Positions 40,896 to 49,154 of a DNA stretch of 50,130 nt are shown here, one piece after another. The DNA is taken from positions 1-50,130 of the forward strand of contig JBPOHD010000049.1 in assembly GCA_052035955.1 (NCBI GenBank), in the 5' to 3' direction. Each line of letters opens with the position of its first letter. Position 1 is the stretch's first letter. The notes beneath the pieces are model-generated. The model did no database searches, was not told the origin of the DNA, and saw nothing but the letters and a program-made list of their open reading frames with translations. The DNA comes from JAEUNJ01 sp052035955. Lineage in GTDB: Bacteria; Pseudomonadota; Gammaproteobacteria; Burkholderiales; Rhodocyclaceae. The position numbers and the translations under genes are program-made.

Positions 40896-41810
40896 ATGCC
40901 GTTGCCCGACCGTTGTCCCCTTTGTGCCGCGGATGCCCCCGCGCTGTCCGTGGTGACGCCCCACGTCTACGGCGACCCCGGAGGGCGCAGTTTCTTCCGC
41001 TGCGCCGCCTGCGACGCGATCTTCCTGTTCCCCGGCCTCTCGCCCGAGGAGGAGCGCCATTTCTACGCCGCCGAGTTCGAGTCCTTCATGGGCGGGCGCT
41101 CGGGCGAATCCGGCGGCTGGTCCCAACCCGAACGGCACGTCGCCGCCAACGGGACGACCGTGGACCGGCGAATGCGCTACCTGGACGAACTCCTGCCACC
41201 GCCCGGGCGCCTGCTCGAGATCGGCTGCTCCTCCGGATTCATGCTCTATCCCCTGCGCGAGCGCGGCTGGCACTGCGTCGGCGTCGAGCCGTCGGGTGTG
41301 TTCCGCGACTACCTGCAGAGCCGCGGCATCGCCTGCGGCGAATCGATGGCGGCACTGGCCGGCGAGGCGTCGCCCGGCTTCGATGCGGTGATGCATTTCT
41401 TCGTCCTCGAGCATGTCGCGGCCCCCCTCGATTTCCTGCGCGCCCAGCTGGACCTGTTGCGACCGGGCGGCGTGCTCGTGTTCGAGGTGCCCAACGCCGG
41501 CGACGCGCTGGTCACCCTTTACGACATTCCGGCCTTCGAGCGCTTCTACTGGTCGGTCGCCCACCACTGGTACTTCACCGAGCGTTCCCTGACCCACCTG
41601 CTCGGCCAGCTCGGCCAGCCCTGGGAATTGCGGCGCGACCAACGCTACGACCTGTCCAACCACCTGGTCTGGGCGCGGGACGGACGTCCCGGCGGGATGG
41701 GACGGTTCTCGGCCGCGCTGGGCCTCGACACGGAGGACGCCTACCGCCAGGCCCTCATCCGTTCCGGCCATTGCGACACCCTGGTGGCGGCGATCCGGAA
41801 GGAGGCATGA
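40896..41810 (+). CDS. Class I SAM methyltransferase with N-terminal zinc-binding motif
   Basis: A 304-residue methyltransferase. The N-terminus has C7-x-x-C10 and C36-x-x-C39, a zinc-ribbon-like pair often found in sugar C-methyltransferases and related polysaccharide enzymes. SAM motif I is LLEIGCSSGFMLYPLRERG, followed by GVEPSG, the motif HFFVLEHVAAPLDFL and VFEVPNAGD. This layout (Methyltransf_23 after a zinc motif) is common in surface-glycan clusters. It begins 7 bases after the HAD gene and ends 1 base before the next epimerase start. Confidence 0.92.
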   Translation: MPLPDRCPLCAADAPALSVVTPHVYGDPGGRSFFRCAACDAIFLFPGLSPEEERHFYAAEFESFMGGRSGESGGWSQPERHVAANGTTVDRRMRYLDELLPPPGRLLEIGCSSGFMLYPLRERGWHCVGVEPSGVFRDYLQSRGIACGESMAALAGEASPGFDAVMHFFVLEHVAAPLDFLRAQLDLLRPGGVLVFEVPNAGDALVTLYDIPAFERFYWSVAHHWYFTERSLTHLLGQLGQPWELRRDQRYDLSNHLVWARDGRPGGMGRFSAALGLDTEDAYRQALIRSGHCDTLVAAIRKEA

Positions 41811-41811
41811 G

Positions 41812-42744
41812 ATGCGGGTATTGGTGACGGGCGTCGGCGGTTTCATCGCCTCCCATGTGGCCAGGCGCTTCCTGGCGGCCGGCCACGAGGTGATCGGGGT
41901 CGACGACTTCTCGGGCGGATACCGGGAAAACGTGCCGCCGGGCGTCCAACTCGTGGTCGGCGATCTTGCCCGCGCGGAAACCATCGAGATGCTGCCGCCG
42001 GGCTGCGACCTGATCCTGCACCTGGCGGGACAGTCCTCCGGCGAGATCAGCTTCGACGATCCGGTCAGCGACCTGGCGAAGAACACCGTCTCGACGCTCA
42101 ACCTGATCCGCCATGGCATCGCCAACGGCAGCACGCGCTTGGTCTATGCGAGCTCCATGTCGGTATACGGGAGCGTCCCCGACGCGCCGGTGTCGGAGGA
42201 GAGCGGGTGCGGACCGCTTTCCTGCTACGGCGTCGGCAAACTGGCGGCGGAAGGCTACCTGCGGGTGTACGCCAGGCGGCTGCCCTACGTGGCCCTGCGC
42301 ATGTTCAATGTCTATGGCCCGGGGCAGGACATGAGCAATCTCCGCCAGGGCATGGTCAGCATCTTCCTCGCCCAGGCGGTCACGGGCGGGCACGTGCAGG
42401 TAAAGGGCAGTCTCGAGCGCTTCCGGGATTTCATCCACATCGACGATGTGGTCGAGGCCTGGTGGCAGGCATCCTTCCGGCCGGAGGCGGCGAACCGCGC
42501 CATCAACGTCGGTACCGGCCGCCGGACCACCGTCGGCCACCTTCTCGAGGCGATGAAGGCTTCCATGCCCGGGATGAGCTGGCACGTCGAAGGGTCCACC
42601 CCGGGAGACCAGAACGGCATCTTTGCCGACACGCGGCGGCTCGGGGAAACCCTGGGAATGCAGGAATTCGTGGCCCTCGAGGAGGGCATGCCGCGCTTCG
42701 CCGACTGGGCCCGCGAGGCCATGCGGAACCGTCGCACGACATGA
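41812..42744 (+). CDS. NAD-dependent epimerase/dehydratase (GalE-like extended SDR)
   Basis: A 310-residue SDR. Cofactor loop VLVTGVGGFIASHVARRF, ILHLAGQSS, catalytic Ser in YASSMSVYGS and Tyr-x-x-x-Lys as CYGVGKLAAEGY. NVYGPGQDMSNLRQGMVSIFL and RFRDFIHIDDVVEAW follow the UDP-glucose 4-epimerase pattern. GVGGFIA replaces GxGGFIG with Ala at the last Gly, a mild change. Probably epimerises or dehydrates a nucleotide sugar of this cluster. Confidence 0.92.
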   Translation: MRVLVTGVGGFIASHVARRFLAAGHEVIGVDDFSGGYRENVPPGVQLVVGDLARAETIEMLPPGCDLILHLAGQSSGEISFDDPVSDLAKNTVSTLNLIRHGIANGSTRLVYASSMSVYGSVPDAPVSEESGCGPLSCYGVGKLAAEGYLRVYARRLPYVALRMFNVYGPGQDMSNLRQGMVSIFLAQAVTGGHVQVKGSLERFRDFIHIDDVVEAWWQASFRPEAANRAINVGTGRRTTVGHLLEAMKASMPGMSWHVEGSTPGDQNGIFADTRRLGETLGMQEFVALEEGMPRFADWAREAMRNRRTT

Positions 42745-42760
42745 CCCGCCGGAGAGTCCG

Positions 42761-44473
42761 ATGAGGCTGGACCTCACCGGCACGGAACGCCTGGCGCCGG
42801 AGGACGCTGCCGAACTGGACGGGATCGCCGAGGAAATGCGACGGCCCTTCGTCGATTTCATCGAATCGCTGGGGAGCCCGTACGGAGCGGATGTCGACTG
42901 GTGGGTCACCGGCCTCGGCAGCCGGAACACCTACGCCTGCCCGCTCTTCCTGCGCCTGTGCCAGCTGGAACTGGTACGCCGCCGGGCCGCCGACGGCCAC
43001 CTGGCCGAGGTCGCCGTGGATTCCCATGCCTTGGGCGAAGTGCTGCGCGGCTGCCTCCCCGGATCCGTCAGTATCGTTGCGCCGGGGCGCCTGGCAAGCC
43101 TGGCCGGGGACCTGTACGGCATGCTCCGCCGCATCTCGGCCAGCCTCGTCCGCGGCGCCTCGCGATACTTCTCCTCCCGCCTCCATCCGCGCCGTTCACC
43201 GCTTCCGCAATCCCCGGTCGTCCTCGTGGACACCTTCATCTACGCGGATACGCTGGGTGGCGACGGCATCTCCGACCGACACTATCCGGGCCTGCTGGAA
43301 TGCCTGTCGCCGCAGGAAAGGGCCGCCGTGCGCCTGCTGCCGACCCTCTACAAACCGCGATCCCTCGGCGCCCTTTTCCGGCGCCTGCGCCTTGCCGAGG
43401 ATGTGATCCTGGTGCCCGAGGACTTTCTCCGCCCCGCCGATTACGCCTTCGCCATCGGGCACGCCTTCCGCAGCTTCCGGATGGGAACCGCCGGCCAATT
43501 CCGGGGTGTCGACGTCGGGCCCCTGCTGGGCGAGGCGCGCCGGGCCGGCTTCGCCGGTTCGGGCTCCATCGAGGGCCTCCTGCGCTACCGTTTCGCCCGG
43601 CGGGCCGCCGCCGCCGGACTCCGGGTGTCGCGGGTGATCGAATGGTTCGAGAACCAGGAGATCGACCATGGCGCCATCGCCGGCTGGCGGCGCTATTTCC
43701 CCGGCACGCGGGTCGTCGGCTACCAGGGATTCTTCGCCGCCCGCAGCTATCTGTGCATGTTCCCGACCGTGGGCGAACGGCAGGCGGGCATGCTGCCGGA
43801 CGAACTGGCCGTCATGGGACCCGCGCTGGTGGAGCCGGCCCGCGAATTCCTGCCGGATGGCGTCGTCGGCATCGCACCGGCATTCCGTTTCGCACCGCTC
43901 CTGCGGGCGGCCAGCCGGATGGAACGCGCCAAGGCCAGGATGCTGCTGATCGCCCTGCCGATCATGCGACGGGATGCCGAGGACCTGATCGACATGGTGC
44001 ACGGCGCCCTGGGCAGCCTGTCCGGAAACGAACCGTGGCGCATCGGCGTCAAGGCGCATCCCGGGGATCCCGGATTCGCCTCCCATGCCTGCGCCACCCT
44101 GGCGATCGCCGGGGAATGCGCCGTCGTCACGGGTGTGTTCCTGGACCTGCTGTCCGGCGCGGCGGCTTTCGTCGGCGCCGCCAGCAGCACCTGTGTGGAG
44201 GCCGTCGCCCTCGGTGTTCCGACGGCCCTCGTCGGCGCCCGCGGTCGTCCGACGCAGAATCCCATCCCGGCCGGATTGCCGGGTGGTGAGTGGCGGATAT
44301 GCCATTCGCCCGAACAGTTGGCGGAATTCCTGGCGACCGCGGCGCTGGCCCCGGTTCCGGCGGCGGGCGACCAGGCCGAACGCCTGGCGCCCTGGCTGGC
44401 CCAGGTTTCGCCCAAGGCGGTGAGGTCCTTCCTGGGCCTGGACACGCAACGGGAGATCGCTCCGGAATGTTGA
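42761..44473 (+). CDS. Surface carbohydrate biosynthesis protein (LIC13510/TIGR04326-like), function unknown
   Basis: A 570-residue soluble protein from ATG 42761, preceded by GGAG (42751). The central VLVDTFIYADTLGGDGISDRHYPGLLE and the C-terminal GVKAHPGDPGF with FVGAASSTCVEAVALGVPTALV are the recognisable parts; the latter looks like the donor site of GT-B enzymes such as sialyl- and polysialyltransferases. I associate the layout with a family first named in Leptospira O-antigen clusters (TIGR04326), from memory and not verified. Likely a glycosyltransferase for the local sugar. Its 3' end overlaps the next gene by 7 bases. Confidence 0.7.
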   Translation: MRLDLTGTERLAPEDAAELDGIAEEMRRPFVDFIESLGSPYGADVDWWVTGLGSRNTYACPLFLRLCQLELVRRRAADGHLAEVAVDSHALGEVLRGCLPGSVSIVAPGRLASLAGDLYGMLRRISASLVRGASRYFSSRLHPRRSPLPQSPVVLVDTFIYADTLGGDGISDRHYPGLLECLSPQERAAVRLLPTLYKPRSLGALFRRLRLAEDVILVPEDFLRPADYAFAIGHAFRSFRMGTAGQFRGVDVGPLLGEARRAGFAGSGSIEGLLRYRFARRAAAAGLRVSRVIEWFENQEIDHGAIAGWRRYFPGTRVVGYQGFFAARSYLCMFPTVGERQAGMLPDELAVMGPALVEPAREFLPDGVVGIAPAFRFAPLLRAASRMERAKARMLLIALPIMRRDAEDLIDMVHGALGSLSGNEPWRIGVKAHPGDPGFASHACATLAIAGECAVVTGVFLDLLSGAAAFVGAASSTCVEAVALGVPTALVGARGRPTQNPIPAGLPGGEWRICHSPEQLAEFLATAALAPVPAAGDQAERLAPWLAQVSPKAVRSFLGLDTQREIAPEC

Positions 44474-45381
44474 TGACGGCCGTCATTCCCACCCGCGACC
44501 GGACCGATGACCTCTGTGCCGCCGTGCGTTCCATCCTTTCCCAGACCCGCAGGCCGGACGAACTGGTGGTGGTGGACCAGACCGTCGGCGATGTTCCCCG
44601 CCGGCAGGTGGAGTCGCTGTTCGCCGGACATCCGGGACCGGCGCCTCGCCTGGTCTATATCCACGATCCCCGGGTCCGCGGCCTGGTGGATGCGAAGCGC
44701 GTCGCCGCCGGAGCCAGCACCGGCGACGTGGTCTGCTTCCTGGAGGACGACGTGGTGCTGGAGGCCGAGTACCTGGAGGAGATCGAACGCAGCTTCCTGG
44801 AGCGGCCCGATATGCTCGGTTGTTGCGGCGTGGTCACCAACCTGCCCCCCCTGCCTCCGTATTACTGCGGCCTGTTCCATTTCTTCCACCGCGGCATCTT
44901 CCTGGATCCGCGGGTGGGCGTCCACGGCCATACCGAGGGCCGTGGCCACCCGCTGATCCCCAGCCGGGCCCTTTCCGGAGGGCTTTCCGCCTGGAAGCGG
45001 GAGGTCTTCGCGGCGATCCCGTTCGACGTCGAGAACGAGTTCCACATGCTCGAGGACCTGGATTTCTCGACCCGGGCGGAAGAACGTTTCGGCGCCCGCT
45101 TCTTCATCAATCCGAACGCCCGCCTGGCCCACAACATGTCGCCGGTCAACCGGGATCGCCTCGGGGCGCGCCAACGTCGAAAGATCCGGGAATTCCTGAC
45201 CTTCTTCAAGAAGCGCCGGCACCTGCCCTGGGCCCTGGCATCCCTGGGCTGGCTGCTGCCGGGACTGCTGGCGGAGGCCGCCTTCCAGTCGCTCGCGGCG
45301 CGTACCGCAACACCGCTGGCCGGTTTTCTGGCCGGTCTCGCCGACGGCGTGCGGCGGCCCCTGCGGGAACCGCCGCGATGA
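44467..45381 (+). CDS. Family 2 glycosyltransferase
   Basis: A 304-residue GT-A enzyme. N-terminal MTAVIPTRDRTDDLCAAVRS and VVVDQTVGD form the nucleotide-sugar site, and FLEDDVVLE is the metal-binding DxD-like motif (EDD). The acceptor region has GGLSAWKREVF and EDLDFSTRAEERFG, similar to rhamnosyl- and galactosyltransferases. A C-terminal hydrophobic stretch (WALASLGWLLPGLLAEAAF) suggests membrane contact. ATG 44467 or ATG 44473 may be used; the second forms TGATG with the preceding stop. Its own stop overlaps the fusion gene (ATGA at 45378). Confidence 0.9.
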   Translation: MLMTAVIPTRDRTDDLCAAVRSILSQTRRPDELVVVDQTVGDVPRRQVESLFAGHPGPAPRLVYIHDPRVRGLVDAKRVAAGASTGDVVCFLEDDVVLEAEYLEEIERSFLERPDMLGCCGVVTNLPPLPPYYCGLFHFFHRGIFLDPRVGVHGHTEGRGHPLIPSRALSGGLSAWKREVFAAIPFDVENEFHMLEDLDFSTRAEERFGARFFINPNARLAHNMSPVNRDRLGARQRRKIREFLTFFKKRRHLPWALASLGWLLPGLLAEAAFQSLAARTATPLAGFLAGLADGVRRPLREPPR

Positions 45382-48300
45382 CGATCGCCGTCTGGGGCGC
45401 CACTGGCTTCATCGGCCGCCAGGTGGTGGAGTGCCTGCGGGCGCAAGGCCATCGGGTGCGTGCCCTCTGCCGGGACATGGGCAACCTGCCGGCAAGCTGG
45501 TCGGGCAAGGTCGACGCGCGCTCGCTGCCCCTCGATGCCGACGCGGCAAGCTTCCGCGACGCCCTGGCCGGTGTCGATTGCGTGATCCATTGCGCCGGCA
45601 CGCCGAGCCAGGCGGATACCGATCTCAGGGACTACGAGACGGGAACCCTCGCCCTGGTCTCCGCCGCCGCAGAGGCTTGCATCGAACGGATGATCGTCCT
45701 CTCCACGGTCGCGGTCTACGGCGGCGGGCGACGGCACGGCAGGATAGGCATCGACACCGTGCCGGCCCCCGATTCGCCCTACGGGGAGAGCCGGCTGCGG
45801 ACGGAGCAGGCCGCCCGCGGTCGGCTTTCCGGGCCGGCGACGCGGCTGTGCATCGTGCGCGTTCCCGCAGTCGTCGGGCCGGACATGACGGCGACCGTGC
45901 TGCAACGCTTCTTCCGCGGCCTGCGCGGCGGATGGTTCCTGCATCCGGGCAATCGGGATGCCAGCTTTGCGTGCATCGGCGTCCAGCGCCTGGCTGAGCG
46001 CCTTGCGGGACTTGCGACGGGGCCCCTGCCGGCCCTGCCCGAACTCTGCCAGTTCGCGGACAACATCCGGTGGACCGACTTGGTCGCCAAGTACGAAGCG
46101 GCCGCCGGCCGGCACGTGGCCCGCCTTCCGGTGCCGGCGGCGCCGGTGCGGGGACTGGTCCGCCTGCTGGGCACCCGGTCCCTGGACGGGCCCCTCCAGG
46201 CCCTGGGGAACCGGGCCCGGTTCGCTGACGATGGAGACCCGGCCGGGATGGCACCGGCCACGACGCCGACGGCCGCCGACGTGGATGCGGTCCTGGCGCA
46301 GATCGTGGGCCGGAACCCGGGCGCCGTTTCCGAGCCGCCCCGCGACGATTGTCCGCGCCGCCTGTTCTTCCTGCTCTGGGTCGCCTTCTTCGCCTACACG
46401 ACCAGCGCCGCCCTGCTGTTCCAGAAGCTGATGTTGCCGGCCCTGCCCGGCCTCCATGGGGGCAGTGGCCTGCTCAATACCGACTCCCTCTACTTCCACA
46501 AGATCGCCATCGACGTGGCCCGCGGCATCGCCGAGGTCGGCTGGGATTCCTGGTCGCCCTGGCCGACCAAAAGCGCCTCGGGAAATGCGGCAGTCCTCGG
46601 TGCGCTCTATTACTGGTTCGGTCCCGAGCCGGCGCTGGTGGTGCCCCTCAATGCCGTGTTGCACGCCACGGCGGCCCTGCTCCTGGTGTACCTGGCGAGG
46701 GCCTGGGTACCGGGGCGGGCCGGCCTGATCGGCGGCATTTCCGCCGCCACCTTGTTCATACTGTTCCCCTCCGGCCTCAACTGGTACGCCCAGCCCCACA
46801 AGGATGGCTACGCGATCCTCGGTTTCCTGCTCTACCTGCTCGGCCTCGTCACCATGCTGCGGGGGGCGATCCTGCGCAGCCTCGTTCTGGCCGCCGCGGG
46901 TCTCGCGCTGACTGCCTTCGTCAGGCCTAACAACCTGGTCCTGCTGGCCGTCGCCGCGCTGCCCCTGCCCTTGCTCTGCGCCGGCGCCGGCGGCCGCCGG
47001 CGGGTCATTGCCGCGGTGTCGATGATCGCGCTGACGGTCGCCGCCGTCTATCTGTCGGGCACCCGCGTGGCGGCCGGCGAAACGCTCAACCTGCGCCAGT
47101 ACGAAAAGATCGCCGCGCCGGGCCTCGAGACACCTGCCGTCGCCCGCCAATGGAAATGGCAGCCCCTGGAAGGTCCCCTGCGCCCGTTGGATCGCCAACT
47201 CGAGAAGGCGACCAACGTCCGGGTGAATTTCATCGTCTTCGGTTCGGCCGTCGGCGCAGCTTCCATGCTCGACCCGGAGCGCATCCCCGGTTCCGCCGGC
47301 GAGGTACTGGCCTATTTCCCGCGCGCCCTGCAATTGGCCCTGTTCGCACCCTTCCCAAACCAGTGGCTGACCCAGTTGTCGCCGACCCGGCTGGTTGGAA
47401 ACCTGGAAACCGCGATCTGGTACCTCATGCTGCCCGGCCTCCTGTTCGGGCTGTTGCGCTTCTCCGGACGGCAATCCATCCTCCTGCTGTGGGTCGCCCT
47501 CACACTGCTGACGGTGGAGAGCTACCTGATCCCCAACCTGGGCACCCTGCATCGCATCCGCTTTCCGTTCCTGTTCGTCCTGATCACCATGGGCGCCGCC
47601 GGCTGGATGGCCTGGATCATGGGCGGGGGTCGGAACCGGGCCCTCCCGCCCAGGGTGGCTCCGCCCGTCGATGCGGATGTCCTGGGCAGCCCGGCGAAGG
47701 ACCGTCGGCGCCTCGTCCTCCTCAGCCTCGGGGTGGCCGCGTTCACCACCCTGGGCTTCCTGGGCTTCTTCCTGCGCGACCTGCTCATGGCGCGCCGATT
47801 CGGGCTCGGCACCGAACTCGACGTCTTCCAGCTGGCCATGCTGCTGCCGCTGTTCCTCGTGAACCTGCTGGCGGTGCCCGTCAATGCCGCCGTGGTGCCG
47901 GTCTTCCTGCGCATCCGCGAGGAATCCGTCGACGCCGGAAGATCCTGGATCCGCGCGATGGCCTATCGGTTGCTGGTTTCCTTCAGCGCGCTGGCCGCCG
48001 CCGGCGGAGTCGGAGGTTTTCTCGTCGCCCACCTGAGTACCCCCGGCTCCCATGCCTGGCTGGCCTGGGAGATGGGACTCTGGTTCCTGCCGGTAGTGGC
48101 CCTGAGCGGCATCACCGTATTCGGCAACGCCCTGCTCAATGCCCTGGGCCGGGCCATGTATGCCGCGGCGGTGCAGGTGGTCGTCCCGGTTTCCGCGGTC
48201 TGCGGCCTCCTGCTGTTCGCCGACCGGTACGGCGCCGCCTCGGTGGCGGCCGCAATGGCCGTCGGACAGGTCCTGAACCTGCTGCTGCTCGCCGACGCCC

Positions 48301-49154
48301 TGAAGCGGGCCGGCTACTCGCTGGCGCCGCGGCCGGCGCTGCCCGGCGTGCGCGGCGGCCTGTCGAATCTTTATCCGATCCTCATCGTCGCCTCCTTCCT
48401 GTCCAGCGCGGCGCTCCCGGTCGGACTGCTGCTCGCCGCCCGGCTGCCGACCGGCGAAGTGGCCTCGCTTGCCCTGGGCAGCAAGGTGATCCAGTTCGCG
48501 ACGGGCATGGGAACCTCCGTCCTGGTGGCCGCCGTGCTGCCGTATTTCGCCCGCCTGGTGGTGGGCGACAGGCAAGGAGAAGCGAGGCGGGAACTGGCCT
48601 TCCTGCTCAAGCTGTCGACCTTTGTCTCGGTGCCGATCGCCCTCGCCGTCGCCCAATTCGCCCAGGAGATCGCCTCCCTCCTGTTCGCCGGCGGCCGGAT
48701 GGGCGGCAGCGAGGTCGGCCAGGTGGCCGCGGTCCTCCGCTACGGCATCCTGCAACTGCCCTTCTTCGCGGTGACCACGGTCCTGGTGAAATTCTCCATC
48801 GCCAGCCGGCGCGTGGCCTGGATTCTCGCCGCCGCCCTCCTCGGCCAGTGCGTGAACGCGGCGGCTTCCATCCTCCTCATGGGCCGCTTCGGCGCCCCCG
48901 GCATCGCCCTGGGAATGCTCGCCGGCACCGCCGCCTCGGCGGCCATCATGCTCGGCTGGTTCTGCTTCCGCCGTGACATCGCCCTGATCGCTGCGGCCAT
49001 GCTGGCGACCGGGTGGCTGCTCTTCCTGTCCATGGCGGTGAGCATCTTCACCGGCAGCACGGTCGGCATCCTGATCGGTGCGGTGGCCTTCGCGCTGCTC
49101 ATGGCCAGCGAGCCCGGCGTCCTGCCACGGCGTGCCCAAGGGGCCTCCGCATGA
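45378..49154 (+). CDS. Three-part fusion: SDR epimerase, GT-C-like membrane domain, MurJ/MviN-type flippase
   Basis: A single uninterrupted frame of 1258 residues. Residues 1-315 form an extended SDR with cofactor loop GATGFIG (7-13) and Y135-G-E-S-R139, where the usual catalytic Lys is Arg. Residues about 327-750 form a polytopic domain with roughly ten helices; the first external loop contains GLLNTDSLYFHKIA (Asp369), like the acidic loop of GT-C enzymes of the PMT/ArnT group. After a Pro/Arg-rich linker (750-778), residues 779-1258 match MurJ/MviN flippases (FFLRDLLMARRFGLGTELDVFQLA, VVPVFLRIREE, LLNALGRAMYAA). The start overlaps the GT2 stop and the end overlaps the GT4 start by ATGA. Such a protein could epimerise a lipid-linked sugar, add a sugar and flip the product; that is inference. 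Confidence 0.88.
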   Translation: MTIAVWGATGFIGRQVVECLRAQGHRVRALCRDMGNLPASWSGKVDARSLPLDADAASFRDALAGVDCVIHCAGTPSQADTDLRDYETGTLALVSAAAEACIERMIVLSTVAVYGGGRRHGRIGIDTVPAPDSPYGESRLRTEQAARGRLSGPATRLCIVRVPAVVGPDMTATVLQRFFRGLRGGWFLHPGNRDASFACIGVQRLAERLAGLATGPLPALPELCQFADNIRWTDLVAKYEAAAGRHVARLPVPAAPVRGLVRLLGTRSLDGPLQALGNRARFADDGDPAGMAPATTPTAADVDAVLAQIVGRNPGAVSEPPRDDCPRRLFFLLWVAFFAYTTSAALLFQKLMLPALPGLHGGSGLLNTDSLYFHKIAIDVARGIAEVGWDSWSPWPTKSASGNAAVLGALYYWFGPEPALVVPLNAVLHATAALLLVYLARAWVPGRAGLIGGISAATLFILFPSGLNWYAQPHKDGYAILGFLLYLLGLVTMLRGAILRSLVLAAAGLALTAFVRPNNLVLLAVAALPLPLLCAGAGGRRRVIAAVSMIALTVAAVYLSGTRVAAGETLNLRQYEKIAAPGLETPAVARQWKWQPLEGPLRPLDRQLEKATNVRVNFIVFGSAVGAASMLDPERIPGSAGEVLAYFPRALQLALFAPFPNQWLTQLSPTRLVGNLETAIWYLMLPGLLFGLLRFSGRQSILLLWVALTLLTVESYLIPNLGTLHRIRFPFLFVLITMGAAGWMAWIMGGGRNRALPPRVAPPVDADVLGSPAKDRRRLVLLSLGVAAFTTLGFLGFFLRDLLMARRFGLGTELDVFQLAMLLPLFLVNLLAVPVNAAVVPVFLRIREESVDAGRSWIRAMAYRLLVSFSALAAAGGVGGFLVAHLSTPGSHAWLAWEMGLWFLPVVALSGITVFGNALLNALGRAMYAAAVQVVVPVSAVCGLLLFADRYGAASVAAAMAVGQVLNLLLLADALKRAGYSLAPRPALPGVRGGLSNLYPILIVASFLSSAALPVGLLLAARLPTGEVASLALGSKVIQFATGMGTSVLVAAVLPYFARLVVGDRQGEARRELAFLLKLSTFVSVPIALAVAQFAQEIASLLFAGGRMGGSEVGQVAAVLRYGILQLPFFAVTTVLVKFSIASRRVAWILAAALLGQCVNAAASILLMGRFGAPGIALGMLAGTAASAAIMLGWFCFRRDIALIAAAMLATGWLLFLSMAVSIFTGSTVGILIGAVAFALLMASEPGVLPRRAQGASA

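Noticed and set aside
45378..49154. Three separate adjacent genes instead of a fusion
   Set aside because: No stop codon and no frame change occurs at either linker. Separate genes would need internal starts without any stop for the upstream gene.
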